From assembly GCF_016599145.1 (NCBI RefSeq), contig NZ_JAENKO010000037.1, positions 1 through 45,266 on the forward strand: DNA of 45,266 bases, given 5' to 3'. Origin of the DNA: Tomitella cavernea (lineage in GTDB: Bacteria > Actinomycetota > Actinomycetes > Mycobacteriales > Mycobacteriaceae). Under the pieces are notes generated by a model. That model saw only the letters and a list, made by a program, of their open reading frames with translations, ran no database searches and was not told the DNA's origin. Shown piece by piece: positions 14,163-22,436 of the stretch. Position 1 is the first letter of the stretch. Each line of letters begins with the position of its first letter. Made by a program: the position numbers and the translations under genes.

Positions 14163-14178
14163 TCGAATGTGTGTTCTA
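14163..14178. promoter_or_regulatory. LexA-like (SOS) box of dnaE2
   Basis: TCGAATGTGTGTTCTA matches TCGAAC-N4-GTTCGA at 10 of the 12 specified positions. It sits right at the predicted transcription start, where LexA would block the promoter. Confidence 0.7.
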
Positions 14179-14208
14179 TTGCGCTTCCGTGTCTTCCCCA
14201 CGGCAGTG

Positions 14209-14247
14209 CACCCGGGCGGCCGGGGCGGTAGCCCGGCGGCCCGGGTG
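14209..14247 (+). promoter_or_regulatory. GC-rich hairpin in the dnaE2 leader
   Basis: CACCCGGGC (14209-14217) is perfectly complementary to GCCCGGGTG (14239-14247), with further partial pairing inside. It lies in the 5' leader about 30 bases before the start codon and could affect translation or mRNA stability. Confidence 0.5.
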
Positions 14248-14275
14248 ACGTGCGTCGTCCGGGAAGGGGACAGCC

Positions 14276-17200
14276 GTGGGGTGGGGTGGAGCCAATCGGT
14301 GGAGCAACGGTCCACCGAGCTGGGCGGAGATGGAACGCGTGCTCTCCGGCCGGCCGGTGCCGGAGTCGGCGCAGCCGGGGTCGGATCCGGCACCGGAGCG
14401 GAACTCCGCGCGTCGGGCGGAACATCCCGGCGACGGCAACGACAGCCCCGCCTGGTCTCGCAAACGCGCCCCGTACCTGCCGCCCGACACGTCGCGGCGA
14501 AGCACCGGCACCCCCTACGCGGAGCTGCACGCGCACTCCGCGTTCAGCTTCCTCGACGGCGCCAGCCCGCCGGAGGAGCTCGTTGAGGAGGCGGCGCGTC
14601 TGGGGCTGGAGGCGGTAGCACTCACCGACCACGACGGGCTCTACGGCGTCGTCCGCTTCGCCGAGGCCGCCGCCGAGCTGGGCGTGGGCACCGTCTTCGG
14701 GGCCGAGCTGGGCCTGGATGCGACGGACGAACGTGCCGGGGCCGACGGCGGACCGGACCCCGACGCCACCCACCTGCTGGTGCTCGCCCGCGGCCAGGAA
14801 GGCTACCGGCGCCTGTCCCGCGAGATCGCCGCCGCGCACCTGGCCGGTGGGCAGAAGGGGCGCCCGCGCTTCGACCTCGACCGGCTCGCCGAGGCCGCAG
14901 GCGGGCACTGGCAGATCCTCACCGGCTGCCGCAAAGGCCACGTGCGCAGGGCCCTCGCCTCCAGCCCCGACCCGGACACGGCGCTGGCCGCCGCCGACGC
15001 CGCGTTGGGCGGGCTGGCCGAGCGTTTCGGACGCGAACGCGTCACCGTGGAGCTCACCCGCAACGGTGGCCCGCAGGACGACGAACTGTGCGAGGCGCTC
15101 GCCACGCTGGCCCGTCGCCACCGCCTCGACACCGCCGCCACCACCGCCGCCCACGCCGCCGCACCCCGGCGCCGGCGCCTCGCGATGGCCATGTCCGCGG
15201 TCCGCGCGCGCCGCAGCCTGGACGACGCGGCCGGCTGGCTCCCCGCGGTGGGCGGTGCACACCTGCGTTCCGGCGACGAGATGGCCGTGCTGTTCGACCG
15301 CTACCCGGACGCGGTGGCCCGGGCGGCGGAGCTGGGGCGCGAGTGCGCCTTCGACCTGCGGCTCATCGCCCCCCGGCTGCCCCCGTTCGACGTCCCCGCG
15401 GGGCACACCGAAGCCACCTGGCTACGCGAGCTGACCGTGCGCGGCGCCGCCCGCCGCTACGGCGCCCCCGCACGCAACCCGGTGGCGTACCGGCAGATCG
15501 AACACGAACTGGCCGTGATCGAACAGCTCAGTTTCCCCGGCTACTTCCTGGTGGTGCACGACATCGTCGACTTCTGCCGGCGCAGCGGCATCCTGTGCCA
15601 GGGGCGCGGCTCTGCGGCGAACTCCGCGGTGTGCTTCGCGCTGGGCATCACCTCGGTGGACGCGGTGAGCGCGGGGCTGCTGTTCGAACGGTTCCTCTCG
15701 CCCGAGCGCGACGGCCCGCCCGACATCGACGTCGACATCGAATCCGACCGCCGCGAAGAGGCCATCCAATACGTCTACCGCAAGCACGGCCGCGACCACG
15801 CGGCCCAGGTGGCCAACGTCATCACCTACCGTCGGCGCTCGGCGGTGCGCGACATGGCGCGGGCGCTCGGGTTCTCCCAGGGGCAGCAGGACGCGTGGAG
15901 CAAACAGGTGCGCGGATGGGGGAGGCTGTCGCAGGACCAGGACCTGCGCGCCGACACCGACATCCCCGGCGCAGTGCTGGACCTGGCCGAACAGATCGAG
16001 GACTACCCCCGCCACCTGGGCATCCACTCCGGCGGCATGGTCATCTGCGACCGCCCCGTCGCCGACGTGTGCCCCGTCGAATGGGCGCGCATGGAAGGGC
16101 GCACCGTGCTGCAGTGGGACAAGGACGACTGCGCCGCGGTGGGCCTGGTCAAGTTCGACCTGCTGGGGCTCGGCATGCTCTCCGCGCTGCACTACGCCAT
16201 CGACCTGGTGGCCGAGCACAAGGGCGTCCACGTGGACCTGGCGCAGCTGGACCTGGCGGAGGAGGCCGTCTACGCGATGCTCCGGCGGGCCGACTCGGTG
16301 GGGGTGTTCCAGGTGGAGTCCCGGGCACAGATGGCCACGCTGCCCCGGCTCAAACCCCGCACCTTCTACGACCTGGTGGTGGAGGTGGCGCTCATCCGGC
16401 CCGGCCCCATCCAGGGCGGCTCGGTGCACCCCTACATCCGCCGCCGCAACGGCGAGGAGGCGGTGACCTACGAGCACCCCGCCATGGAGAACGCGCTGGC
16501 CCGCACCCTCGGCATCCCCCTGTTCCAGGAGCAGCTCATGCAGCTGGCCGTGGACGTCGCCGGGTTCACCGCCGCCGAGGCCGACCGGCTGCGCCGCGCC
16601 ATGGGCTCCAAACGCTCGCCGGAGAAGATGGAGCGGCTGCGCGGACGCTTCTACGAGGGCATGCGGCGCCTGCACGGCATCACCGGGGACAAGGCCGACC
16701 GCATCTTCGAAAAGGTCTGCGCCTTTGCCGATTTCGGCTTTCCCGAGAGTCACTCGCAGTCGTTCGCCGCCATCGTCTACTACTCGGCCTGGTTCAAGCT
16801 GCACCACCCGGCCGCCTTCTGTGCCGCTCTGCTGCGGGCCCAGCCGATGGGCTTCTACTCGCCGCAGTCCCTCGTCGCCGACGCCCGCCGGCACGGGGTG
16901 GTGGTGCACGGGGTGGACATCAACGCGTCCGGCGTCGAGGCGGGGCTGGAGGACGCGGGGCGGGACGTGCGCCTGGGGCTTGGCGCGGTGCGCGGGCTGG
17001 GGAAGAACAAAGCCGAGGACATCGTGGCGGCCCGGCCGGCCGACGGGTTCGCGTCGATGACCGACCTCACCGGGCGGGTGGAACTGTCCACGGCGCAGGT
17101 GGAGGCGCTGGCCACCGCGGGGGCGTTCGGGTGCCTGGGACTGGGGCGCCGCGACGCGCTGTGGTCGGCGGGCGCGGCCGCGGCGGAACGACCCGGACGG

Positions 17201-17659
17201 CTCCCCGGCCTGGGCACCGTGGCGGTGGCGCCCTCGCTGCCCGGCATGAGCCGGCTCGAACTCGCCGCCTCCGACGTGTGGGCCACCGGCATCTCACCCG
17301 ACAGCTACCCCACGGAGTTCATCCGCACGTGGCTGGACGAGCGCGGAATCGTCCCGGCATCGGGGCTGCTCGCGGTGCCAGACGGCGACCGGGTGCTGGT
17401 GGGCGGCGCCGTCACCCACCGCCAACGGCCCGCCACGGCGGGCGGCGTCACCTTCCTCAACCTCGAGGACGAGACCGGCATGGTCAACGTGGTCTGCTCG
17501 GCGGGGCTGTGGGCGCGGCACCGCCGGCTCGCCGTCACCGCGACGGCGCTGGTGGTGCGGGGCACGGTGCAGAACGCCTCCGGCGCGGTGACGGTGGTGG
17601 CCGACCGGCTCGAACCGCTCGACCTGCGGATCGCCGCGCGGTCACGCGACTTCCGGTAG
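14276..17659 (+). CDS. dnaE2: DnaE2, error-prone C-family DNA polymerase
   Basis: The 1127-residue protein has the DnaE2-specific N-terminus (GPPSWAEMERVL), a PHP domain from about residue 80 (YAELHAHSAFSFLDGA, LTDHDGLYG), and the polymerase core with GRGSAANSAVCFALGI. The catalytic aspartates are at 483, 485 and 487 (PDIDVDIE). A helix-hairpin-helix region and a C-terminal OB fold (FLNLEDETGMVNVV) follow. In mycobacteria DnaE2 performs damage-induced mutagenic synthesis with ImuA' and ImuB. The GTG start at 14276 follows GGGAAGGGGA. A LexA-like box at its promoter and the second box before imuA' place all three genes under one response, about 9 kb apart. Confidence 0.95.
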   Translation: MGWGGANRWSNGPPSWAEMERVLSGRPVPESAQPGSDPAPERNSARRAEHPGDGNDSPAWSRKRAPYLPPDTSRRSTGTPYAELHAHSAFSFLDGASPPEELVEEAARLGLEAVALTDHDGLYGVVRFAEAAAELGVGTVFGAELGLDATDERAGADGGPDPDATHLLVLARGQEGYRRLSREIAAAHLAGGQKGRPRFDLDRLAEAAGGHWQILTGCRKGHVRRALASSPDPDTALAAADAALGGLAERFGRERVTVELTRNGGPQDDELCEALATLARRHRLDTAATTAAHAAAPRRRRLAMAMSAVRARRSLDDAAGWLPAVGGAHLRSGDEMAVLFDRYPDAVARAAELGRECAFDLRLIAPRLPPFDVPAGHTEATWLRELTVRGAARRYGAPARNPVAYRQIEHELAVIEQLSFPGYFLVVHDIVDFCRRSGILCQGRGSAANSAVCFALGITSVDAVSAGLLFERFLSPERDGPPDIDVDIESDRREEAIQYVYRKHGRDHAAQVANVITYRRRSAVRDMARALGFSQGQQDAWSKQVRGWGRLSQDQDLRADTDIPGAVLDLAEQIEDYPRHLGIHSGGMVICDRPVADVCPVEWARMEGRTVLQWDKDDCAAVGLVKFDLLGLGMLSALHYAIDLVAEHKGVHVDLAQLDLAEEAVYAMLRRADSVGVFQVESRAQMATLPRLKPRTFYDLVVEVALIRPGPIQGGSVHPYIRRRNGEEAVTYEHPAMENALARTLGIPLFQEQLMQLAVDVAGFTAAEADRLRRAMGSKRSPEKMERLRGRFYEGMRRLHGITGDKADRIFEKVCAFADFGFPESHSQSFAAIVYYSAWFKLHHPAAFCAALLRAQPMGFYSPQSLVADARRHGVVVHGVDINASGVEAGLEDAGRDVRLGLGAVRGLGKNKAEDIVAARPADGFASMTDLTGRVELSTAQVEALATAGAFGCLGLGRRDALWSAGAAAAERPGRLPGLGTVAVAPSLPGMSRLELAASDVWATGISPDSYPTEFIRTWLDERGIVPASGLLAVPDGDRVLVGGAVTHRQRPATAGGVTFLNLEDETGMVNVVCSAGLWARHRRLAVTATALVVRGTVQNASGAVTVVADRLEPLDLRIAARSRDFR

Positions 17660-17683
17660 GGGTGCGGGGGCCGGGCTTGCGCA

Positions 17684-17752
17684 TTCCGAGCGCCGTTTCC
17701 ACCGGATCGGCCGGTAACAGGCGCTCGGGCGGTGCAGGAGGTGCTCGGACCG
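17684..17752. repeat. 69-bp intergenic repeat, copy B1
   Basis: The repeat contains CCGAGCGCC...GGCGCTCGG ends, an inner imperfect palindrome, and the tail CGGTGCAGGAGGTGCTCGG. By hand count it matches copy B2 (18895-18963) at about 58 of 69 positions in the same orientation. It lies between the convergent dnaE2 and lipase genes and may terminate both. Confidence 0.7.
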
Positions 17753-17779
17753 TGCCAGGCCGGTTGCGGCGCCCGCCCG

Positions 17780-18787
17780 TCAGTGCACCCAGGGGGCGAA
17801 CGGCGCCTGGTAGAAGCACGGCACCGGCTGCGCGTGCGCGGGGTCGAGGGCGTTGAGGACGAACAGCCACGAGCGCTCGTTGTAGAGGGTGGAGATGTGC
17901 TCGGAGTGGTCCGCGGCGCACCCGTCCTGCAACAGGATGTTCGTGACATCACTGCCGCGGTAGAACTGCTGGTCATACGGGGTCACCACCTCGTCGTACC
18001 GGGTGATGATGCTGTAGACGTGCACCCCGTCGATGCCGGTGGGCCGCCCGGACGGGTACACCTGCCGCATCAGCGGCGAGCCCACCGCCTGCTGGGTGAG
18101 CGCGGGTGTCGCCTGCGCCAGGCTGCCGTACACCGCCGGGCCCAGCAGCGGGATCAGCGACCGCAGATACACCACCTCGCTCATCGTCGTGCCGGTGGAC
18201 GGGGAGATCCCCACCTTGGTGTGCACCTTCGCGGCGCCGCCGAGCTGCGTCAGGTAATAGTCCGGCAGGATGCCACCACCCTGCGAATGCCCCACCAGAT
18301 CCACCTGCTCCGTGCCGGTGGCGGCCAGGACGCGGTCGACGGTGGCTGCCAGCGTCCGCGCCGAGGACGGGATGTCGGCAAGACCCTGGATCGGGATCTC
18401 CGAAATCCACTCGGGGTTGCCGTAATTGAAGGTGAACACGCAGTAGCCCGCGTTCTTGAGCAGCGGCGCGCCCGCCTGCCACGCGAGCGCCTGATTGGTG
18501 CCGGTGGGGTTGACGAGCACCACGGGGTAGGGGTGCTCGGCGGACGGGCGGCAGTTCCAGTCGTTCGCGCCCGGCGGCGGGGTCTCCGGGAAGACGCCCG
18601 CGCGCACCCCGGCCGAAATGTCGAACGGCACCGGCAGCGGACCGTCCGTCGGGCTCTGCGCCGCGGCGGGAGAGGCGGTGCCGAGTGACAGCGCCAGTAC
18701 CAGCGTCAAGGCCAGGGACAGGACCAGACTGAATGCCAGGGCCGTTCTCGTGCCGGCCGCCCGTGCCATCAACCGTGCTTGCGCCAT
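17780..18787 (-). CDS. Secreted class 2 (LipA-like) triacylglycerol lipase
   Basis: The 335-residue protein has a long signal peptide (hydrophobic residues 15-36, likely cleavage after PAAA at about 43). A lipase domain follows with the nucleophile motif GHSQGG (Ser168), an aspartate in SIITRYDEVVTPY and a histidine in ADHSEHISTLYN. The pattern fits secreted alpha/beta lipases of the actinobacterial class 2/LipA type, which split triacylglycerols outside the membrane. The ATG at 18787 follows GGGGAG. The gene is bracketed by the B1 and B2 repeats, which may mark it as an accessory insertion between dnaE2 and the regulator gene. Confidence 0.85.
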   Translation of the reverse strand: MAQARLMARAAGTRTALAFSLVLSLALTLVLALSLGTASPAAAQSPTDGPLPVPFDISAGVRAGVFPETPPPGANDWNCRPSAEHPYPVVLVNPTGTNQALAWQAGAPLLKNAGYCVFTFNYGNPEWISEIPIQGLADIPSSARTLAATVDRVLAATGTEQVDLVGHSQGGGILPDYYLTQLGGAAKVHTKVGISPSTGTTMSEVVYLRSLIPLLGPAVYGSLAQATPALTQQAVGSPLMRQVYPSGRPTGIDGVHVYSIITRYDEVVTPYDQQFYRGSDVTNILLQDGCAADHSEHISTLYNERSWLFVLNALDPAHAQPVPCFYQAPFAPWVH

Positions 18788-18894
18788 GTGCTGCTCCCCG
18801 CCCGTCGATAGCTGTATCCCGGAGTCTCGCAGACGGGTGTCCATTGCGCGCGCGTTTCGGGGTGAGCACTGCGGCCCGGGGCGCCGTCTGCTGA

Positions 18895-18963
18895 TGTCGA
18901 GCATCGTTTCCACCGAATCCGCCGGGAACGCGCTCTCGGGCGGTGCAGGAGGTGCTTGGACCG
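18895..18963. repeat. 69-bp intergenic repeat, copy B2
   Basis: The second copy of the B repeat lies 13 bases beyond the stop of the GAF-domain regulator gene and about 108 bases upstream of the lipase start. Its position makes it a candidate terminator of the regulator gene. It shares the CGTTTCCACCG and CGGGCGGTGCAGGAGGTGC blocks with B1. Confidence 0.7.
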
Positions 18964-18976
18964 GGAGGCCCCAACG

Positions 18977-20257
18977 TCAGTACCGCGACCCCGCCAGCGT
19001 CCCACGCACCCCGGGGCAGGCCACGCGCTGCACGAACGGCGACTCCGCCGCCCGCCCCGCCCCGGCCGGATCCAGGGTCAGCTCCACGGAGTCGGCCAGC
19101 CGGTAGGGCCTGCTCAGCACGATGCCGCCGAGCACCCGCCGCAATCGCGAGACTTCCGCGCGCACGGTCACGATGTGCTCGGCGTCGCCGAAAAGATCGC
19201 GGCTCAACTGCGCGGCGCTCATGCCGTCCGGCCTGCGGGCGTAGAGCAGCAGAAGGATTTCGGCGTGCCGCGCGGTGAGCACCGCGGCACCGGCATCGGC
19301 CCGGCCGCCGCCGGAGACGATGGGCTCGGCCGTGAGAGTCAACGTGAGGGCGATCCGCGATGAACTCCCCGTCGGGCGGATCAGCCAGCCGCCCGCCACC
19401 TCCTCGGCCCGGCACATTCCCATGCCCGGCACCTGCATCGGCTTGTCGGGGTGGGGGACCGGAACTCTGCCGCTGATGCCGACGCCGTCCGACTGCGCCA
19501 CCCAGCCCTCCGTGTCCACGAGCAGCGCGGGCCCCGACCTGCCGGCGAGCGCGGCGGCGGCCGACGACCGCAGCTGCTCCAGCCGCTGCTCGTGGTGGCG
19601 CCACAGCTGGGACTCGGCCAAGCGCACCGCCGTCTCCACCAGCGCCACCACGGTGGGATGCAGGGTCATCGCGGGACCGGACACGTCGACCACCCCCAGC
19701 AGCCGGCCGGTGCGCGGGTCGTGGATGGGGGAGGCGGTGCAATACCAGGGGTGCTGGGACTGCTCGAAGTGCTCGGCGGAGAACAGCTGCACGGGCGCGG
19801 CCTCGGTGAGCGCCGTGCCGATGGCGTTGGTGCCCACCCGCTGCTCGGTCCACTCGGCGCCCTCGGTGAAACCCAGCCGGTCCGCGTGCCGGCGCACCGC
19901 CGCGGAGCCTGAGCGCCAGAGGATCACGCCGTCCGCGTCGGCCACCACCAGCAGCATGTGCGACGCGTCCGCGATGGCCTCGATCACCAGGCGCAGCTCG
20001 CCGATGACGTACCGCAACGCGCTGGCGCCCCGTCGTCGCTCGAGCTCGGACGGGTCGGCCAGTAGCCGGTGTGCGGCGGAGTCGGCGGTGCGGCCGGCCG
20101 CGAGCATCCTCGACCAGGAGCGGGCGACGACGGCGCGCGGCGCGTCGGAGGGAGCCGCCCCGCTGAGGACGGCGTCATGCACCCGGGCCAGCCGGTGCGC
20201 GTACCGGGGCAGGTCGGTGCCGGGTTGCACCGCGCTGAAACCGCCCATACCGATCAT
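18977..20257 (-). CDS. GAF-domain transcriptional regulator with winged-helix C-terminus
   Basis: The protein (426 residues from the chosen start) resembles the sensor half of AcoR-type activators. It has an N-terminal ARSWSRMLAAG segment, a GAF-like region at about 75-230 (LLVVADADGVILWRSG, RVGTNAIGTAL, HPWYCTASPIHDPRTGRLLGVVDVSG), and a C-terminal winged-helix part (SRDLFGDAEHIVTVRAEVSRLRR). It has no AAA+ domain, so it would not act with sigma-54. It is divergent from the flavin monooxygenase gene and probably controls it through the CTGTG/CACAG palindromes between them. The start is uncertain: none of GTG 20281, ATG 20257 or ATG 20248 has a good ribosome site. Confidence 0.8.
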   Translation of the reverse strand: MIGMGGFSAVQPGTDLPRYAHRLARVHDAVLSGAAPSDAPRAVVARSWSRMLAAGRTADSAAHRLLADPSELERRRGASALRYVIGELRLVIEAIADASHMLLVVADADGVILWRSGSAAVRRHADRLGFTEGAEWTEQRVGTNAIGTALTEAAPVQLFSAEHFEQSQHPWYCTASPIHDPRTGRLLGVVDVSGPAMTLHPTVVALVETAVRLAESQLWRHHEQRLEQLRSSAAAALAGRSGPALLVDTEGWVAQSDGVGISGRVPVPHPDKPMQVPGMGMCRAEEVAGGWLIRPTGSSSRIALTLTLTAEPIVSGGGRADAGAAVLTARHAEILLLLYARRPDGMSAAQLSRDLFGDAEHIVTVRAEVSRLRRVLGGIVLSRPYRLADSVELTLDPAGAGRAAESPFVQRVACPGVRGTLAGSRY

Positions 20258-20305
20258 CCCGTCGCCGCGCCGAGCCTGCACAAGAGAAACCTGTGCCTGC
20301 GAACC

Positions 20306-20323
20306 CTGTGTCCTGGACCACAG
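20306..20323. promoter_or_regulatory. CTGTG-N8-CACAG palindrome in the divergent promoter
   Basis: CTGTGTCCTGGACCACAG has matched five-base arms. It lies between the regulator and monooxygenase genes and is a candidate binding site for the GAF-domain regulator. Confidence 0.5.
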
Positions 20324-20402
20324 TCATACGCGATTGTCCGGCGTGGGGCGATCTTCGTGCAACCCCGTGCAACCGTTGCCGCGACGCAGCCATCGGAGTG
20401 TG

Positions 20403-20415
20403 CTGTGGATCACAG
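20403..20415. promoter_or_regulatory. CTGTG-N3-CACAG palindrome before the monooxygenase
   Basis: CTGTGGATCACAG has the same arms as the site at 20306 but with a shorter spacer. It lies 33 bases upstream of the monooxygenase ATG. Confidence 0.45.
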
Positions 20416-20448
20416 AAGATCACCGCCCGCGACCCGAAGGGGACGATC

Positions 20449-22323
20449 ATGACCGAGATGCTCACCCGGCCGGAATACCAGCTTCAGCCCACCGCGCCGG
20501 CCACCCCGCAGCAGCGCGTCGACGCCTGGCTCGCCGCGTTCGAGGCGGCGCTCGCAGAGCGTGACATCGCGCGGGCCGCCGGCATGTTCGCCGTCGACGG
20601 CCACTGGCGCGACCTCGTCGCCTTCACCTGGAACCTCAAGACCGTCGAGGGCCGCGGGCAGATCGCCGACATGCTCACCGCCCGCCTGGACGGCACGGAC
20701 CCGTCGGGGCTGCGCACCTTCGAGTCGCCGGAGGCCCCGGAAACGGACGGCGGCGTGCTCACCGCGTGGATCACCTTCGAGACGGCCACCGGCCGGTGCG
20801 AGGGGCACCTGCGACTGCGGATGGACGACGCCGACGGCGCCGACGGCACCACCGACCAGGCGTGGACCCTGCTCACGACCCTCCAGGAGCTCAAGGGCCA
20901 CGAGGAGAGCCAGGGCGCCGCCCGCCCGATGGGGGCCAAGCACGGCGCCGACAAGTGCCGGCTGAGCTGGGCGGAGGAGAAGGAGATCGAGGAGCGCGAC
21001 CTGGGCTACGCGGTCCAGCCGTACGTGCTCATCGTCGGCGGCGGGCAGGGCGGCATCGCACTGGGCGCCCGCATGCGCCAGCTGGGGGTGCCGGCGATCG
21101 TCATCGACTCGCACGCGCGCCCCGGCGACCAGTGGCGCGGCCGCTACAAGTCGCTGTGCCTGCATGACCCGGTCTGGTACGACCACCTGCCGTACCTGCC
21201 GTTCCCGTCGAACTGGCCGGTGTTCGCGCCCAAGGACAAGATCGGCGACTGGCTGGAGATGTACACCAAGGTCATGGAAGTGCCGTACTGGTGCTCCACC
21301 ACCGCCACCTCGGCGCGCTACGACGACGAGGCCGGCGAGTGGGTGGTGCACGTGGAGCGCGACGGTCGGCCGCTGACCCTGCGCCCGAAGCACCTCGTGA
21401 TGGCGACGGGCATGTCCGGCAAGCCCAACGTTCCGCAGTTCCCGGGGGCCGAGCGGTTCCGCGGCGACCAGCACCACTCGTCCCGGCATCCGGGGCCCGA
21501 CCAGTACGCCGGCAAGCGGGTCGTCGTGATCGGCGCCAACAACTCCGCGCACGACATCTGCGGGGCGCTGTGGGAGAACGACGTGGACGTGACGATGGTG
21601 CAGCGCTCGTCCACGCACATCGTCAAGTCGGGTTCGCTGATGGAGCTGGGACTGGGCGACCTGTACTCGGAGCGCGCGGTGGCGGCGGGCATGACCACGC
21701 ACAAGGCCGACCTCACCTTCGCGTCGATGCCATACCACATCATGCACGAGTTCCAGATCCCCGTGTACGACAAGATCCGCGAGCGCGACGCCGACTTCTA
21801 CGCGCGCCTGGAGAAGGCCGGCTTCGCGCACGACTGGGGCGACGACGGCTCGGGGCTGTTCATGAAGTACCTGCGCCGCGGGTCCGGGTACTACATCGAC
21901 GTCGGGGCCGCCGAGCTGGTGGCGAACGGCGACATCAAGCTGGCCCGCGGCGGCGTCCGCGAGATCACCGAGGGCTCGGTGATCCTCGACGACGGCACCG
22001 AGCTGCCCGCGGACGTCATCGTCTACGCCACCGGGTACGGCTCGATGAACGGGTGGGTGGCCGACCTCATCGACCAGGCCACCGCCGACAAGGTCGGCAA
22101 GGTGTGGGGCCTCGGCTCGGACACCACGAAGGACCCGGGGCCGTGGGAGGGCGAGCAGCGCAACATGTGGAAGCCGACCCGACAGGAGCACCTGTGGTTC
22201 CACGGCGGCAACCTGCACCAGTCGCGCCATTACTCGCTGTACCTGGCGCTGCAGCTCAAGGCGCGCTACGAGGGGATCGACACGCCCATCTACGGGCTGC
22301 AGGAGGTGCACCACCTGAGCTGA
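20449..22323 (+). CDS. SnoaL-like/flavin-dependent monooxygenase fusion
   Basis: The 624-residue protein has an N-terminal SnoaL-like domain (about 20-150, RVDAWLAAFEAALAERDIA) joined to a flavoprotein monooxygenase. The latter has an FAD-binding GGGQGGIALGARMRQLG near residue 195, an FMO/BVMO-type FRGDQHHSSRHPG, an NADPH-binding VVVIGANNSAHDICG and the VIVYATGYGS strand. It would oxygenate an organic substrate using NAD(P)H and oxygen; the substrate is unknown. The ATG follows AAGGGGA. The divergent GAF-domain regulator suggests induction by a small molecule. A long perfect hairpin follows the gene. Confidence 0.88.
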   Translation: MTEMLTRPEYQLQPTAPATPQQRVDAWLAAFEAALAERDIARAAGMFAVDGHWRDLVAFTWNLKTVEGRGQIADMLTARLDGTDPSGLRTFESPEAPETDGGVLTAWITFETATGRCEGHLRLRMDDADGADGTTDQAWTLLTTLQELKGHEESQGAARPMGAKHGADKCRLSWAEEKEIEERDLGYAVQPYVLIVGGGQGGIALGARMRQLGVPAIVIDSHARPGDQWRGRYKSLCLHDPVWYDHLPYLPFPSNWPVFAPKDKIGDWLEMYTKVMEVPYWCSTTATSARYDDEAGEWVVHVERDGRPLTLRPKHLVMATGMSGKPNVPQFPGAERFRGDQHHSSRHPGPDQYAGKRVVVIGANNSAHDICGALWENDVDVTMVQRSSTHIVKSGSLMELGLGDLYSERAVAAGMTTHKADLTFASMPYHIMHEFQIPVYDKIRERDADFYARLEKAGFAHDWGDDGSGLFMKYLRRGSGYYIDVGAAELVANGDIKLARGGVREITEGSVILDDGTELPADVIVYATGYGSMNGWVADLIDQATADKVGKVWGLGSDTTKDPGPWEGEQRNMWKPTRQEHLWFHGGNLHQSRHYSLYLALQLKARYEGIDTPIYGLQEVHHLS

Positions 22324-22347
22324 CCGGCGCCGAGCAGCCCCGCCGAA

Positions 22348-22390
22348 CCGAGCACCGGTTCCCGCGAGATCCGCGGGAACCGGTGCTCGG
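22348..22390. terminator. 19-bp perfect stem, bidirectional terminator
   Basis: CCGAGCACCGGTTCCCGCG (22348-22366) pairs fully with 22372-22390 around a five-base loop, followed by GTGTTTG. It lies between the convergent monooxygenase and ABC permease genes. Confidence 0.85.
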
Positions 22391-22436
22391 GTGTTTGTCG
22401 GAGAGGCTCGGACCGAGGGGCAGCGCGCCCCGGCCG

